A stretch of DNA of 64,000 nt from AP-15 sp963785565 (GTDB lineage Bacteria > Pseudomonadota > Alphaproteobacteria > ATCC43930 > CGMCC-115725): positions 1 to 64,000 of the forward strand of contig CAWAVV010000015.1 of assembly GCA_963785565.1 (NCBI GenBank), in the 5' to 3' direction. How positions within the stretch are numbered: position 1 is the stretch's first letter; the number at the start of each line of letters is the position of its first letter. The notes below the pieces were generated by a model that saw nothing but the letters and a program-made list of their open reading frames with translations, was not told the origin of the DNA and did not search any database. Shown in pieces: positions 9,855-18,371 of the stretch. The position numbers were made by a program, and so were the translations under genes.

Positions 9855-11060
9855 CCGCGGTTTCCTTCGGCCGTCTTCCCGGCGAAGGTGTTGTGTCCCG
9901 AGAGGTTAGCGAGGAGTTCGGCGGGTGCTTGATAACCGAGGCATCGCAGGCGGGTGCGATTGTAATCGGCGACAAAGGTGTTGAGATAGGCATCGCGTTC
10001 GGCATGGTCGAGAAAGCGGCGGTGGTGGGCGGCGCGGTTCTGCGGCATGCGGTTGAGGTGGTCGCCGAGGCGGCGGTTGAAGCGCTCGACCATGCCATTG
10101 GTCTGCGGCCGAAACGGGCGGGCGAGGCGGTGGCTAATGACGCGCTCGGCGCACACCCGATCGAAGGGATGGTGGCCCGAGGGTTTGTCGTGCGGTTTGT
10201 CTTTCTTGTCGACGGCGAAGCGGTCGGTGAATTCGGAGCCGTTATCGGTCAGCACGGTATGGACGCAGAGCGGGAAGCGGTCGAGGAAGCGGTTGAGAAA
10301 ACCCGCTGCGGTTTGGGCCCGGCGATCGGGCAGGATCTCGAGGTAGACGAAGCGGGTGGCGCGGTCGATTGCGACCCCGGCTTTCCGCCGGGGCAGGCTC
10401 CGGCGTAACTGCGGCGGCGGTTGAGCGGCGGCAGGTATTTGACGTCGATGTGGATGAAGCCGGCCGGGGCGTCGGTGTGGAACGCGGCGGTCGGGGCTTG
10501 TTGCTGGCTGCGGCGGGCGGAGATGCCGTGGCGCTGCAAGCAGCGGTGAATGGCGCTGCGCGACAGCGCGGGATTGATGCAGCGCCGCATCGCCTCGACG
10601 ATGTCGTCGAGCGGCAGCGCCAGGCTGCGGCGCAGCTCGACGATCAAGCCTTCTTCCCATTCGGTCAAGGCGGTGGCCAGGCGGTGCGGGCGGGTAAAAG
10701 GATCGATCGACGATCTCGCGGCGCGCCTTCCAACGCGCCACGGTGCGGCTGTGGATCCCGAACTCGCGGGCCAGGGCGGCGTTGCTGGCCTGGCTTTTCT
10801 GGATATAGGCGCGGGTTCGCGGGGTGGTGGTGGCATTGGCGTGCAGTTTGAGATCCATCACCCGGTCCTCCCCCCGATCGCTCGGCGGCGGCGTGGGTGC
10901 CTCGTCGGGACGCTCGCCCCGGTGGGTCCACAGGCACCTCCCGCGCGCCGCGCCGCCAGAACTCGCGCCGGTCGCGGCGCCGGCGCGCGGGTCCCTCCTG
11001 TGGACTACCGGGACGAGCTGCGCCTGGTCTGGCCGCAATTGCCTCTGCAGCCACATGACA
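9849..11060. mobile_element. IS481-type insertion sequence (right end uncertain)
   Basis: The left end is placed at TGTCA (9849-9853), which overlaps the transposase stop, as is usual in this family. A matching TGACA lies at 11056-11060, giving about 1.2 kb. Beyond those 5 bases the ends match poorly, and a second candidate right end (GGACCCGCGCG on the minus strand near 10990) is possible. I found no target-site duplication. The single cargo is the transposase frame described separately. Confidence 0.5.
9851..10858 (-). pseudogene. IS481-family transposase, two frame breaks
   Basis: The reading starts MDLKLHANATTTPRTRAYIQ and continues through a helix-turn-helix (ALAREFGIHSRTVARWKARR). Near 10710 it shifts frame (TRPHRLATALTEWEEGL, then GISARRSQQQAPTAAF and FIHIDVKYLPPLN), and near 10385 it shifts back (VAIDRATRFVYLEILPD, LTDNGSEFTDRF, RPFRPQTNGMVERFNRR). 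The last motifs are the DDE integrase core: Asp in HIDVKYL, Asp in LTDNGSEF and Glu in GMVERFN. The first break is repaired by removing one base and the second by adding one, so the frame is restored. Transposition competence depends on whether these are real. Confidence 0.8.
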
Positions 11061-11106
11061 GCTTGCCACAATCGGACGCTGTCGCGCCAATCTTCCGAGA
11101 CGAAAC

Positions 11107-11158
11107 ACCTGCGCCGGGATCCATGGTGCGATCGGCACCGGCGTTCGCTGGTGTGACC
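11107..11158. repeat. Possible degenerate REP-like element
   Basis: Between the IS481-type element and the protease gene lies a sequence in which CGCCGGGATCCATGG is followed by ACCGGCGTTCGCTGG. This layout resembles the widespread alphaproteobacterial intergenic repeat built from 'cccggcgaaagccgggatccatgg' modules, but it is eroded here. The call is weak. Confidence 0.25.
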
Positions 11159-11194
11159 AAGGCCTTTGGGCGTGATCCGTCGGAATTCGTTTCC

Positions 11195-11785
11195 CTAGGG
11201 GGTGTCGCGGAGCAGCCATCCCGGCAGGCTGTCGGTGAGGCGTGCGTTAGGGCCGCCCTCCCTGGGCGACGTGGTGCTGCACACCACCCCGATCGCCGTC
11301 CCGGCCTCCGCAACGATCGGCGAGCCCGACATCCCGCCATGGACGCGCTCGGCAGCGTGGGTGATCCACAGCGGCCCGCCAAAGTGGCGGATGGTGCAGG
11401 AGAACCAGCGGCCGTCGAGCGACAGCAGCCGGGCCGGCGCCCAGAAATTCACCGGGTGCCGAAAGGGCGCCGACATAAGCGCCGTCGCCGTCCCCATCAG
11501 CGCTTTGTAATCATCGGCGTGTGAATTACCGGGCGAACCGAGCACCGCGATGTCGGCGATCGGATCGACAAAGCGGCACACCGCCCACACGCAGGGCTCC
11601 TCCCCACGCAGGGCGAGGAGCGGCCCGTAGGTGCGCGCCTCGAGCCCGAAAGAGGACAGGGCCGGCGGGAGCGACGGCAGGCAATGCGCGGCCGTGATGA
11701 CAAGACGCTCGCCCGCACCCTCGACGACAAAGCCGCGTCCGTGACCAACGGTGATGACGCCTGATTTCAGCCTCTCGATAATCAT
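11195..11785 (-). CDS. Trypsin-like serine protease
   Basis: This 196-residue protein has the chymotrypsin-fold triad in order. His is in LVITAAHCLPSL (about residue 37), Asp in PIADIAVLG, and Ser in HGGMSGSPIV. The length is close to a bare protease domain, with no PDZ domain. I see no signal peptide from the preferred start, ATG 11785, which has GGAGGAG about 9 bases upstream; an upstream in-frame start at 11824 does not add one either. The substrate is unknown. A cytosolic trypsin-fold protease without partner domains is somewhat unusual. The rhodanese gene lies upstream on the same strand, 237 bases away. Confidence 0.85.
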   Translation of the reverse strand: MIIERLKSGVITVGHGRGFVVEGAGERLVITAAHCLPSLPPALSSFGLEARTYGPLLALRGEEPCVWAVCRFVDPIADIAVLGSPGNSHADDYKALMGTATALMSAPFRHPVNFWAPARLLSLDGRWFSCTIRHFGGPLWITHAAERVHGGMSGSPIVAEAGTAIGVVCSTTSPREGGPNARLTDSLPGWLLRDTP

Positions 11786-12021
11786 GGTTTTGTGCTCCTC
11801 CGGCGCGAGGCAAGGCGTTTCCAAATGCCCTCGCGGAGTGCGTCACCACGTAAACTTGTATCCTCGAGCGCGAAGCCGGTCTGGTTTCTTTTTCGGACAA
11901 GTCTGCGCTTTACCGCTTCACGTGGTGCGCCGAAGACCCCCATCCAAGAGACAGTTGGGCCGGTGTGCGGAGCGGGGCACTGATCCGGCGTTGGGGATGG
12001 GGTTTTACACCAAACTGCGCG

Positions 12022-12459
12022 CTATTCGGCGGCCGCAAGCAAACTGCCGGGCTCCTGCGAAATGGTCACCGGATGCCCGTCGCGACGCCACCAATCGAGG
12101 CCGCCCAGTAATTCCTTGGCGCGAAATCCCAGCTGCGCCAGCTTATACGCACCCTTGGTCGATGCATTGCAGCCGATCCCGTCGCAATAGACGATATAGA
12201 CCTTGCTGCGGTTCAAGCGTGCGGCGGTTTCAGCGTTCATCTCGCGATGTGGGAAACTGACCGCGCCGGGGATGTGGCCTGCGATATAGGCATCGCGGGA
12301 GCGAGCGTCGATCACGACGATGTCGGCTAGGGCAGCCTTGAGATCGACGGACAAATCCCATGAATTGGTGTGGAACCGCAGCTTGTCTTCCATCATCGTC
12401 GCGGTTTCACCGGGCTCGGGCGCGCCAAATTCAAGAACCGACGAAATCTCGTTTGTCAT
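12022..12459 (-). CDS. Rhodanese-like domain protein
   Basis: This 145-residue single rhodanese domain has the typical elements IVVIDARSRDAYIAGHIPGA and YCDGIGCNASTKGAYKLAQL. The loop Cys in VYCDG is the predicted persulfide-carrying residue, so sulfurtransferase activity is plausible; the acceptor is not known. ATG 12459 has GGGAGG a few bases upstream. The C-terminal HPVTISQEPG segment is normal for stand-alone rhodaneses. Its neighbours (protease and eCIS-like protein on the same strand) do not suggest a pathway. Confidence 0.88.
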   Translation of the reverse strand: MTNEISSVLEFGAPEPGETATMMEDKLRFHTNSWDLSVDLKAALADIVVIDARSRDAYIAGHIPGAVSFPHREMNAETAARLNRSKVYIVYCDGIGCNASTKGAYKLAQLGFRAKELLGGLDWWRRDGHPVTISQEPGSLLAAAE

Positions 12460-12620
12460 GATCGACCTCCCGTTGCCGAGAAAGGTCTCGATCTTCGATC
12501 AATCGGGCCTGAGCACTCAACCGAGGAGCCCAAGGCCGCTCAAGGCCGGAAATCCGCTCTCCAAGCCCGGCCCGGTTCGGTCGATGAGTTGCAGGCTCTC
12601 AGGGCGTCAGGCGCGGAAAG

Positions 12621-13931
12621 CTATGGCGTCCGTTCGCGTTCGGCACCTTCCTTGGACGTGATCTCCGCGCCACTAGCGTCCATCATCACTTGCGTCTGGT
12701 CGGCCGTGCCGTAGGGAATTGGCTTCGTGTCGTCCGGGTGGCGCCAAGTCAGCGGAATGGGCCAATAGAACGTCCCGGTTCCGAAGGGTCCGTGCGTACC
12801 GGGTGGAGGGGTGCCAATCGTGTCCTTGACGTTGTTGTTTTTGGTATCGACGCGCGCCCATTTCCCCTCCGGATGCATGCCCTTGTCCCATTTGAGGACG
12901 TCCTTGTAATAGCCGGTCGCCTCGCCCGCGACCGTTTCTTCCCGGACCACGATTCCGGAAAAGGAAACGTTGAGCGGCAAGATCAGCGCGGCAGTCTCGA
13001 ATCCGGAACCGGCCAGTCCGGAGGTATAGGAACGGTCGGTCGTTTTGGTCATCTGCTGTCCGCGTGGAGGAATCACATGAAAGTCGATCGAGCACGGCGC
13101 GCCTTTGGCCGGCGTCGCCTTCACCTTACAAGTCACTGGCTTGGCCGACGCGGGTGACACCCAGGTGCCGCTCGTGTCTTTGGCATTGATCGAGCCCGCC
13201 GTCGCCGACCACGTGGACGGAGCCGACGCTGTCAGCAGCACGATCTCGTTGACGGCGACCGTAGTCCGCGTGTCGGCCGTGCCGTCGGGCGCGCTGTCCA
13301 ACGTTTGCGAGCTGATCGAGCAATGGGAGCCGGCCGGCGCGGGAGGCGGCGGCGCGGGCGGCGAAGGCGCATGTTGAGTGGGCGTCGGCACCCCAGCATC
13401 CGTTTGCGCGGTGGGAAGCGAAATCTCGTTGCTCGCGAATGTCTCCGAGACTGGCTGCTCGCCCGACGCGCCGGGTGCAGGCATCTGCGTCACCTGATCG
13501 GCATCGCGATCCGCCCTATGCTCCAACCGCTCATCAACGGCGCCGACTTTGAGTTTCGCCTGAATGGGCGGCCCGGGCAGGCGCGGTGCCGGAAACTGGG
13601 ACGTCGATCGGAATTCGCCGCTCATCCGCTCGGGCGGAAAGAGCGGTATCTTGCTGAAATCCCAAGCAAGGCCACGCGATCCTGGTTCGGCACTCACGCT
13701 TTCCGGGCCGATGTCTTGCCCGAGATCGCCGTGCTTGTTCTCGGTGAGACCCTGTCGCCGCAAAAGCCGGGGCACCGCCTCGCTGCCGATCGGCCGCTGA
13801 AGCATATGCAGGAATTCGGCGCCGCCATCGTCACGACGATGGCCAAAAGGTGCAGCGCGGTGAAGCGGCGATGTGTTCTTCGAAGGTGCGACGGCCTTTG
13901 CCTTTGGCTCTGCAAATGGCGGAGCAAACAT
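12621..13931 (-). CDS. eCIS-associated (DUF4157-type) N-terminal signature protein with Ig-like module
   Basis: This 436-residue protein starts at ATG 13931 behind GGAGG. Residues about 1-120 are low-complexity and Pro/Arg-rich. At about residues 123-150 lies IQAKLKVGAVDERLEHRA followed by DRDADQVTQM. This matches the conserved 'iqaKLtvG..dD.fEqEADrvAdqVm.M' segment found ahead of the DUF4157 metallopeptidase domain in proteins linked to extracellular contractile injection systems. The HExxH domain itself is missing. Instead there is a Pro/Ala linker, an Ig-like module (about 200-290, ending CSIDFHVIPPRG) and a C-terminal module (GYYKDVLKWDKGMHPEGKW, GTFYWPIPLTW, SKEGAERERTP). No eCIS sheath, tube or baseplate genes are in the window. 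The role as injected cargo is inferred from the family only. Confidence 0.6.
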   Translation of the reverse strand: MFAPPFAEPKAKAVAPSKNTSPLHRAAPFGHRRDDGGAEFLHMLQRPIGSEAVPRLLRRQGLTENKHGDLGQDIGPESVSAEPGSRGLAWDFSKIPLFPPERMSGEFRSTSQFPAPRLPGPPIQAKLKVGAVDERLEHRADRDADQVTQMPAPGASGEQPVSETFASNEISLPTAQTDAGVPTPTQHAPSPPAPPPPAPAGSHCSISSQTLDSAPDGTADTRTTVAVNEIVLLTASAPSTWSATAGSINAKDTSGTWVSPASAKPVTCKVKATPAKGAPCSIDFHVIPPRGQQMTKTTDRSYTSGLAGSGFETAALILPLNVSFSGIVVREETVAGEATGYYKDVLKWDKGMHPEGKWARVDTKNNNVKDTIGTPPPGTHGPFGTGTFYWPIPLTWRHPDDTKPIPYGTADQTQVMMDASGAEITSKEGAERERTP

Positions 13932-14193
13932 GGTGGCCTCCAACGCCGTGCCGATGCAATGAATGTGGCACGAGCCGCAAGCGATGATAAGCCTCTAAGG
14001 CGCAATGCAACACTTTAAGGCACAACTACACTATGAACTGAAAGCTTGGCGCGCCCGGACGCCCTTCCGCGGCCGCCGCAGGGCGCCAGGAGCCGCGCCG
14101 CCGCCCGTCATCCGACCGGATAAAAGCCACTCCCGACACACCCGCGGAACGACGAGTGCGGCCAATCTGCCGGATGCGCCCCTCTCTGCCCCT

Positions 14194-14209
14194 CCCCCGC
14201 AAGCGGGGG
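14194..14209. repeat. Perfect GC-rich hairpin
   Basis: CCCCCGC, 2-base loop AA, then GCGGGGG. It is set in a C-rich/G-rich context of the kind repeated between genes in many alphaproteobacterial genomes. No T-run follows on either strand, so I do not call it a terminator. Confidence 0.45.
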
Positions 14210-14327
14210 CGGGAAGGGTGGGGGGCCGGGTTGAAATGCGTAGTCCATGTGCGCGGCGAAACCGTTCGTCGCGGATCGATGGCGCCGATACTCCGGCATG
14301 AAGCGAGTATGCCTTGCATCTGAGAAA

Positions 14328-14384
14328 GGCGGAATGCGCTGCCCCGCGGGTCAGGCCCGCGGGCTAAAGGCTGTTCCGCCCTAC
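14328..14384. repeat. Dispersed intergenic repeat, copy 2
   Basis: GGCGGAATGCGCTG at the left and CTGTTCCGCCCTAC at the right bracket an inner palindrome (CCCGCGGG TCAGG CCCGCGGG). The outer blocks match the repeat at 8965-8994 in reverse orientation. Probably a mobile or structural intergenic element. Confidence 0.5.
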
Positions 14385-14451
14385 GCTTGCTCTCCAAGAC
14401 GAACTCCGCAGACTGCTCTCACTCTGTCCCCACCCTGCAAAAGTTACGACT

Positions 14452-14640
14452 TCGAGCGATCTCATCCGAACCCGCACCGCCGAGCGCCGCAGCCGGTCGC
14501 AGAAGCGCGGGCAGCATATGGGCCGACCCTCGAAACTTACCGACGCGCAGAAGGCCGAAGCATGGCGGCTGGGGCAGCAGGTGCAGCCCTTGTCGAACTC
14601 GCGGGACACCGCGCGGCGTCCTGCCTTCATAGATATTGTG
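14452..14640 (+). pseudogene. Serine recombinase (resolvase/invertase) 3' remnant 1
   Basis: The frame reads SSDLIRTRTAERRSRSQKRG, then QHMGRPSKLTDAQKAEA. This corresponds to the end of the catalytic domain and the linker to the helix-turn-helix of Tn3-type resolvases. The sense then moves to another frame (GAALVELAGHRAAS, compare GATLVELARSYGVGKS), so the helix-turn-helix is scrambled. Everything upstream of the DLIRTRTAE segment is gone. Two further remnants follow at 15446 and 16176. Confidence 0.65.
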
Positions 14641-14891
14641 TCTCGCGTCGGTCAAGTAACGGCTCGGCCGGCAAAATCTATCGCTGCGCCATCCCGACCC
14701 GTTTTCGCACGTTTAGACTACGCCCCGCCGTGTTTTCGCTTACTGTCCTCCACGAGTATTTTGCAGCCACCTCGTCGGGCTTTCCGTAAATACGTTTATG
14801 CGACTTTGACAGAGCCGCGACCTGGGAGCAGAAACACAAGATATAGAGATAGAGCGCGCGATGCTAAGAAATCTGTGAGTTGTCACAAAGA

Positions 14892-15269
14892 TCACTGGCT
14901 TTTCAAGAAGGTGCGGAAGCCGGCTACGTTGACCGCGACCCATTGCATTTCGCAGATAGCATCGTGCTCGGTCATTAGTGGCCCAGCGGGGGGATAAGCT
15001 TTAGTGTATGGCGCGATGTATCCGCCACAGGCCCCCGTTTCGACATCCCGAAGTCGAACATTATTAGGTGGGTTGTCGAGTTTCGTTTCCAAGCGCGATT
15101 CCGGTTGCGCCATGAGGCAGTTGAAGACCTCATTATCGAAGCCGAATACGACAACCCCGTGTTGACCCGCTTGTGTCCAATCGCAGTCGGTGATCCACGC
15201 AGCGGCGGGGCCAGCGCTAGTTAGAAGGGTGCCACTCATTAAAATCGCTGCCGCGAGACGCCATTTCAT
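14892..15269 (-). CDS. Secreted protein of unknown function
   Basis: This 125-residue protein has a clear signal peptide (MKWRLAAAILMSGTLLTSAG, cleavage after AAA). The mature part of about 100 residues has several Cys (ITDCDWTQ, FNCLMAQPE, GACGGYIAPYTKAYPP, AICEMQWVAVN) that could form disulfides in the periplasm. I do not recognise a family. It is encoded opposite to the recombinase remnants on both sides, which suggests it was acquired as a single-gene cargo. Confidence 0.65.
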   Translation of the reverse strand: MKWRLAAAILMSGTLLTSAGPAAAWITDCDWTQAGQHGVVVFGFDNEVFNCLMAQPESRLETKLDNPPNNVRLRDVETGACGGYIAPYTKAYPPAGPLMTEHDAICEMQWVAVNVAGFRTFLKSQ

Positions 15270-15445
15270 CTCAGCTCATCCTCCCCTTCGAACATCAAAT
15301 TATAAACCGGCCGCCGCCCGTTGGACGGCCGTCACGACCGGCGGGCCGAGAGTCGCGCAGACTAAAGGATTCCGCGACGGCGACCCAGCCGCACCGGATC
15401 AGCGGCTTAGCCGTCGCACAAGTCAGTCTCGAAATAGCCCTCGCC

Positions 15446-15661
15446 GTGTTTCGAAATTCGGGCCGCAGCCGGGCGCAGAAGCGCGGGCAGCGCATGGGCC
15501 GGAAACCGATATTGACAGAGTTTTCGGGAAAAAACTTGTCCCCTGCCCGATCAAGGAAACAGCAGGCCGAGGCCCGGCGGCGGCGGGCGGAGGGTGCTAC
15601 GCTTGTCGAACTCGCGCGCAGCTACGGCGTGGGCAAGAGCACGATTTCCCGGCTCGCCTAG
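15446..15661 (+). pseudogene. Serine recombinase 3' remnant 2
   Basis: The frame carries GRSRAQKRGQRMGRKPILT and then EARRRRAEGATLVELARSYG and VGKSTISRLA before a stop. This is the DNA-binding helix-turn-helix at the C-terminus of resolvase/invertase-type recombinases. Some 17 residues (EFSGKNLSPARSRK and flanks) interrupt the usual join between linker and helix-turn-helix. The whole catalytic domain is missing. The ORF could be translated as a 71-residue helix-turn-helix peptide, but a remnant is more likely. Confidence 0.65.
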
Positions 15662-15784
15662 CCGAAACGCTGGGCAGGCCCATAAGGCTGACGGGATCGA
15701 CGACAAGTGCCCACGTTGCAATGGCACCCGGCCCCGCCTGCCGCTATCTTGGACGTTGCCACATAACCAAGGGAGCGGATCTCA

Positions 15785-16171
15785 GTGAGCGAGGTAATTC
15801 CGCGTATTGCGCCAGATCGGAAAATAGAATTAACGTTCGGCGGTTCCTCGCCGATCCTCAACGCCGACCCGATGTCGCCGGAAGAGGCAGACTTCTTAGC
15901 GCGTAGCCTCCTAGCGTGTGGCGTCGCAACGATCGCCGAGAATGCGCCGACTGTTGGCACGCTCGTAGGAGAAGCCGACATACCCGTCACCGCTTGGGGA
16001 GTCGGTGCGGCAAGGACTTTCGGGAAACTCGCTCTGTCTATAACGCTTCCGTCAGGCATCCAGCTGACATTTTCAATGCCCCCCAAAGGCGCCGCAGAAA
16101 TGGGCCGCGCTTTAGTTGCGCGAGGCGAGCAACCGGCACAATCGGGAGTTCAACAGGGGACCGTACACTAA
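15785..16171 (+). CDS. Hypothetical protein
   Basis: This 128-residue protein starts at GTG 15785 behind GGGAG. It is soluble, with no signal peptide or membrane segment, and reads SEVIPRIAPDRKIELTFGGS, then MSPEEADFLARSLLACGV, then ITLPSGIQLTFSMPPKGAAE. Composition is typical of coding sequence. I do not recognise a family. It lies between recombinase remnants 2 and 3, and its stop codon is only 4 bases before remnant 3 becomes readable. Confidence 0.55.
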   Translation: MSEVIPRIAPDRKIELTFGGSSPILNADPMSPEEADFLARSLLACGVATIAENAPTVGTLVGEADIPVTAWGVGAARTFGKLALSITLPSGIQLTFSMPPKGAAEMGRALVARGEQPAQSGVQQGTVH

Positions 16172-16175
16172 ACCA

Positions 16176-16235
16176 GATCGGATCGCGCGCACCTGCAACG
16201 TCAGCCACAGCACGATTTCGCGGCTGACGGACTGA
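16176..16235 (+). pseudogene. Serine recombinase 3' remnant 3
   Basis: The frame reads DRIARTCNVSHSTISRLTD and then stops. This is the recognition helix end of a resolvase helix-turn-helix (family form: iARtynVShsTISRL). Only about 19 codons survive. It is the third such fragment in 1.8 kb, and each is followed by an unrelated gene. Confidence 0.6.
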
Positions 16236-16287
16236 CATCAGACCATCCCGATCTGCGTCCTGTAGGCCGATACCAGATACAGAAGCC

Positions 16288-17239
16288 ATGAAGACCATCG
16301 GCCCCACAGTTTCCTACACTAAAAACCAGCATTACGTATGGCGTCATTATCTCGACGCATGGGCGAAGACTGGGTCGTTTTGGTGCTACCGACAACAGGA
16401 CAAAAAGCTTTTTGCCACGAAGCCCAAAGCGATTGCCAACGAAACGTACTTCTATGAAATGCAAAAGCTCACTGCGGGCGATATAAATTCTCTAGAAGCA
16501 TTCATTGCATGCGCGCCTGATGAAAGGCTCGTGATCTGAACCGAGAGTTTCTTAAGTTCACGCAAAGGAGTTTCGATCTCCGCGATCAGTTACAGCATGT
16601 CCAGCTGGCGCAAGAAGCGAAAGACGCCATAGAAAGAGAGCTGCGGATTGTGGAAAAAACGCTTGAAGAACACTATCACACAGGAATTGAAAATGACAAT
16701 GTGGATATTATCGATTTATGAAACGGCAAGATGCTTCATTTTACGTAGATAACAAACGATGCGGCGGTTTCCTCTATTTTCTTTGCAATCAGTACTTCAG
16801 AACAGTGAAAATGAGACGTGCAATTACGGCTGTTCCGAGGCCGCTTCCGGGGCACGATCCGCACAGAACGGCAAATCTCGAATGTCACATGTACGCAACC
16901 AGTGTCGGTGCATCATTAATGCAGGAGGCGCGCGCCTATAAAATCGTATTTCTGCCGAATGCGACGACGACCCCATTTATAACGGGGGATCAGCCAATAA
17001 TAAATCTTCTCGATCCACATGCGACAGATGATCTGGAGTTTTATTATCCGCTTGCGCCCGCGCTAGCTATGGTGTTGTCCAAGGACCAAAAGAAATGGCC
17101 GACACAGAGGCACAACGTATCGTCATTAGAGGTAGAGCGCTATAATCATTTAATATACGAAATATCGGAGGATCAGCTTTATGCAAATGATGAAGCGTAC
17201 CTCCGCGCACTTGTGTCTATCGACAAGCACCTAAATTAG
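16288..17239 (+). pseudogene. DUF4238-domain protein gene with two frame breaks
   Basis: The first frame gives MKTIGPTVSYTKNQHYVWRH then YLDAWAKTGSFWCYR. Near 16525 the sense moves to a second frame (ARDLNREFLKFTQRSFDLRD to GIENDNVDIIDL). Near 16715 it moves to a third (MKRQDASFYVDNKRCGGFLY to FITGDQPIINLLDPHA and the stop at 17239). 'KNQHYVWRHYLDAW' and 'FITGDQPI' are the hallmark N- and C-terminal segments of DUF4238. Both breaks occur at A or T runs and are repaired by adding one base. The gene is clearly AT-richer than its neighbours, a sign of transfer. DUF4238 proteins are often found near defence or mobile loci; the function is unknown. Confidence 0.65.
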
Positions 17240-17267
17240 AAAAAGCAGGGCCTTTTCGGGGGCTCGA

Positions 17268-17450
17268 AATGGGTTCTACTTTGGGAGAGCGGGTATGAGC
17301 AGCACGCAGGCTCTCGCGGGCGGAATGCCTGTTCCGGTGAACCGGCGTCGGCCGCCCTGGCGCGGCCGCCGGCACGGCTCGGATTTCCGGTGGGCGATCG
17401 CCTTTCTCCTGCCCTATGCGGCGGTGTTCCTCGCCTTTGTCGTCTATCCG
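17268..17450 (+). pseudogene. Truncated, diverged copy of the 5' end of the ABC permease gene
   Basis: These 183 bases align without gaps to 18345-18527, with about 10 substitutions (about 95% identity). The copy includes the leader, the ATG (17295) and 52 codons (ending PYAAVFLAFVVYP). Homology stops at GTCTATCCG. Most differences are at third positions or conservative. Between this fragment and the intact gene lies the vapC/phd pair, and the vapC stop codon (TAG on the minus strand, 17444-17446) sits inside the duplicated host sequence. Confidence 0.85.
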
Positions 17451-17881
17451 GCATCGGCATCACGCCACGGATTGAGAACCGGGACGCGGGCCTTGTTGAA
17501 ATCGCTCGTGTCGCGCGAGACGACCGTCAGGCCGTGATGCAGCGCCGTCGCGGCGATGATCAGATCGGGTTGCGAGTAGGTATGTCCGGCCTTGCGCCCA
17601 TCATCGACCAGCAGCCGCCACTTGAACATGACATCTTCGCTCACCGGCAGGGCGCGTTGCTCGAACATCGGCCGCACCTTGTGCGTCAGCCATTCGTTGA
17701 GTTCGGCGCGATGCGTGGCATCGGAAACGCGTTCAATGCCAAAGCGGATTTCGGCAAAGGTCACAATGCTGACGAACAACAGGTCGAGAGGCTTGGACGG
17801 GACGAAGGCGACAACTTTCGGGTTCGGTTTTGGCCGCCGCAGTTCGGAGAGAATATTGGTGTCGAGCAGCCACCCCGTCAC
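17444..17881 (-). CDS. PIN-domain toxin (VapC/FitB-like ribonuclease)
   Basis: This 145-residue PIN domain protein has the N-terminal acidic motif LLDTNILSELRRP, the middle Glu in TFAEIRFGIE and the C-terminal PDLIIAATALHHGLTVVSRD with its acidic residues. These are the metal-binding residues of VapC-type RNases, which cleave tRNA or rRNA. The start overlaps the antitoxin stop by 4 bases (ATGA), the usual arrangement for translational coupling. The last codon and the stop read into the duplicated permease fragment, so the C-terminal tip may have been set by the insertion junction. Confidence 0.9.
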   Translation of the reverse strand: MTGWLLDTNILSELRRPKPNPKVVAFVPSKPLDLLFVSIVTFAEIRFGIERVSDATHRAELNEWLTHKVRPMFEQRALPVSEDVMFKWRLLVDDGRKAGHTYSQPDLIIAATALHHGLTVVSRDTSDFNKARVPVLNPWRDADAG

Positions 17882-18117
17882 AGTTTCACATCGCGCACGG
17901 GAAGCCGTTCGCGCCGGGGTTCGAGATCGATGTCACGATAGGGCAACTCTTGCAGGGCGGCGATCAGCGCCGCGCCGGTGCGATCACCTTTCAGCCGGCA
18001 AAATTCCTCTGCCGCCACGACGACGACCTCTTCTCGCCCATGTACGGTAACGTGTTGCGGCCCATCACTGCGCGCGCGCCGCACCAATTCGCTGAAACGC
18101 GCCTTGGCATCTTGCAA
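17878..18117 (-). CDS. Phd/YefM-family antitoxin, start uncertain
   Basis: The protein reads PLQDAKARFSELVRRARSDG, then QHVTVHGREEVVVVAAEEF, the standard Phd/YefM fold that binds DNA and neutralises the toxin through its C-terminus. The usual N-terminus (Met, then W.lQdAK) is not in frame with an ATG. The only in-frame start is TTG 18117, while an ATG at about 18156 (MTRVKKIRRA) joins only if one base is removed. Either a rare start or a frame error must be assumed. It would autoregulate the pair. Confidence 0.75.
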   Translation of the reverse strand: MQDAKARFSELVRRARSDGPQHVTVHGREEVVVVAAEEFCRLKGDRTGAALIAALQELPYRDIDLEPRRERLPVRDVKL

Positions 18118-18371
18118 GGGCCAGCGGCCCGGCGGATCTTTTTCACTCTAGTCATATGGGCTAGAATAGCAGATTGGGAGACGAGTTTCAAGACGCGTGG
18201 GAAATCAACCGGAGCGAGCTACTGCCTCAGCCTGAAGATTCTGCAGGATTGGGCGTTTTGCATAAAGGCGGCTAACTGACGCCACAAAAAAGCCGCTGTC
18301 GGGTTGCACAAATCGGTCTACTCTTGCGAAGACCGGGGCTGGAAAATGGGTTCTCCTTTGGGAGGGCGGGT

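Larger units (their letters stand above)
13932..14451. other. Intergenic repeat-rich stretch
   Basis: No credible gene. ORFs on both strands translate repeat sequence. The stretch holds a perfect 7-base hairpin (CCCCCGC-AA-GCGGGGG, 14194-14209), the second copy of the GGCGGAA/TTCCGCC repeat (14328-14384) and nothing else I can identify. It separates the eCIS-like gene from the recombinase remnants. Confidence 0.5.

Noticed and set aside
14026..14397. Minus-strand ORF of 123 codons between the eCIS-like gene and the recombinase remnants
   Set aside because: It translates hairpins and dispersed repeats, has no ribosome-binding site and a repeat-driven amino-acid composition.
14452..18117. Integron cassette array
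   Set aside because: No IntI integrase or attC-like imperfect palindromes are seen between the genes, and the shared sequence is protein-coding recombinase and permease fragments.
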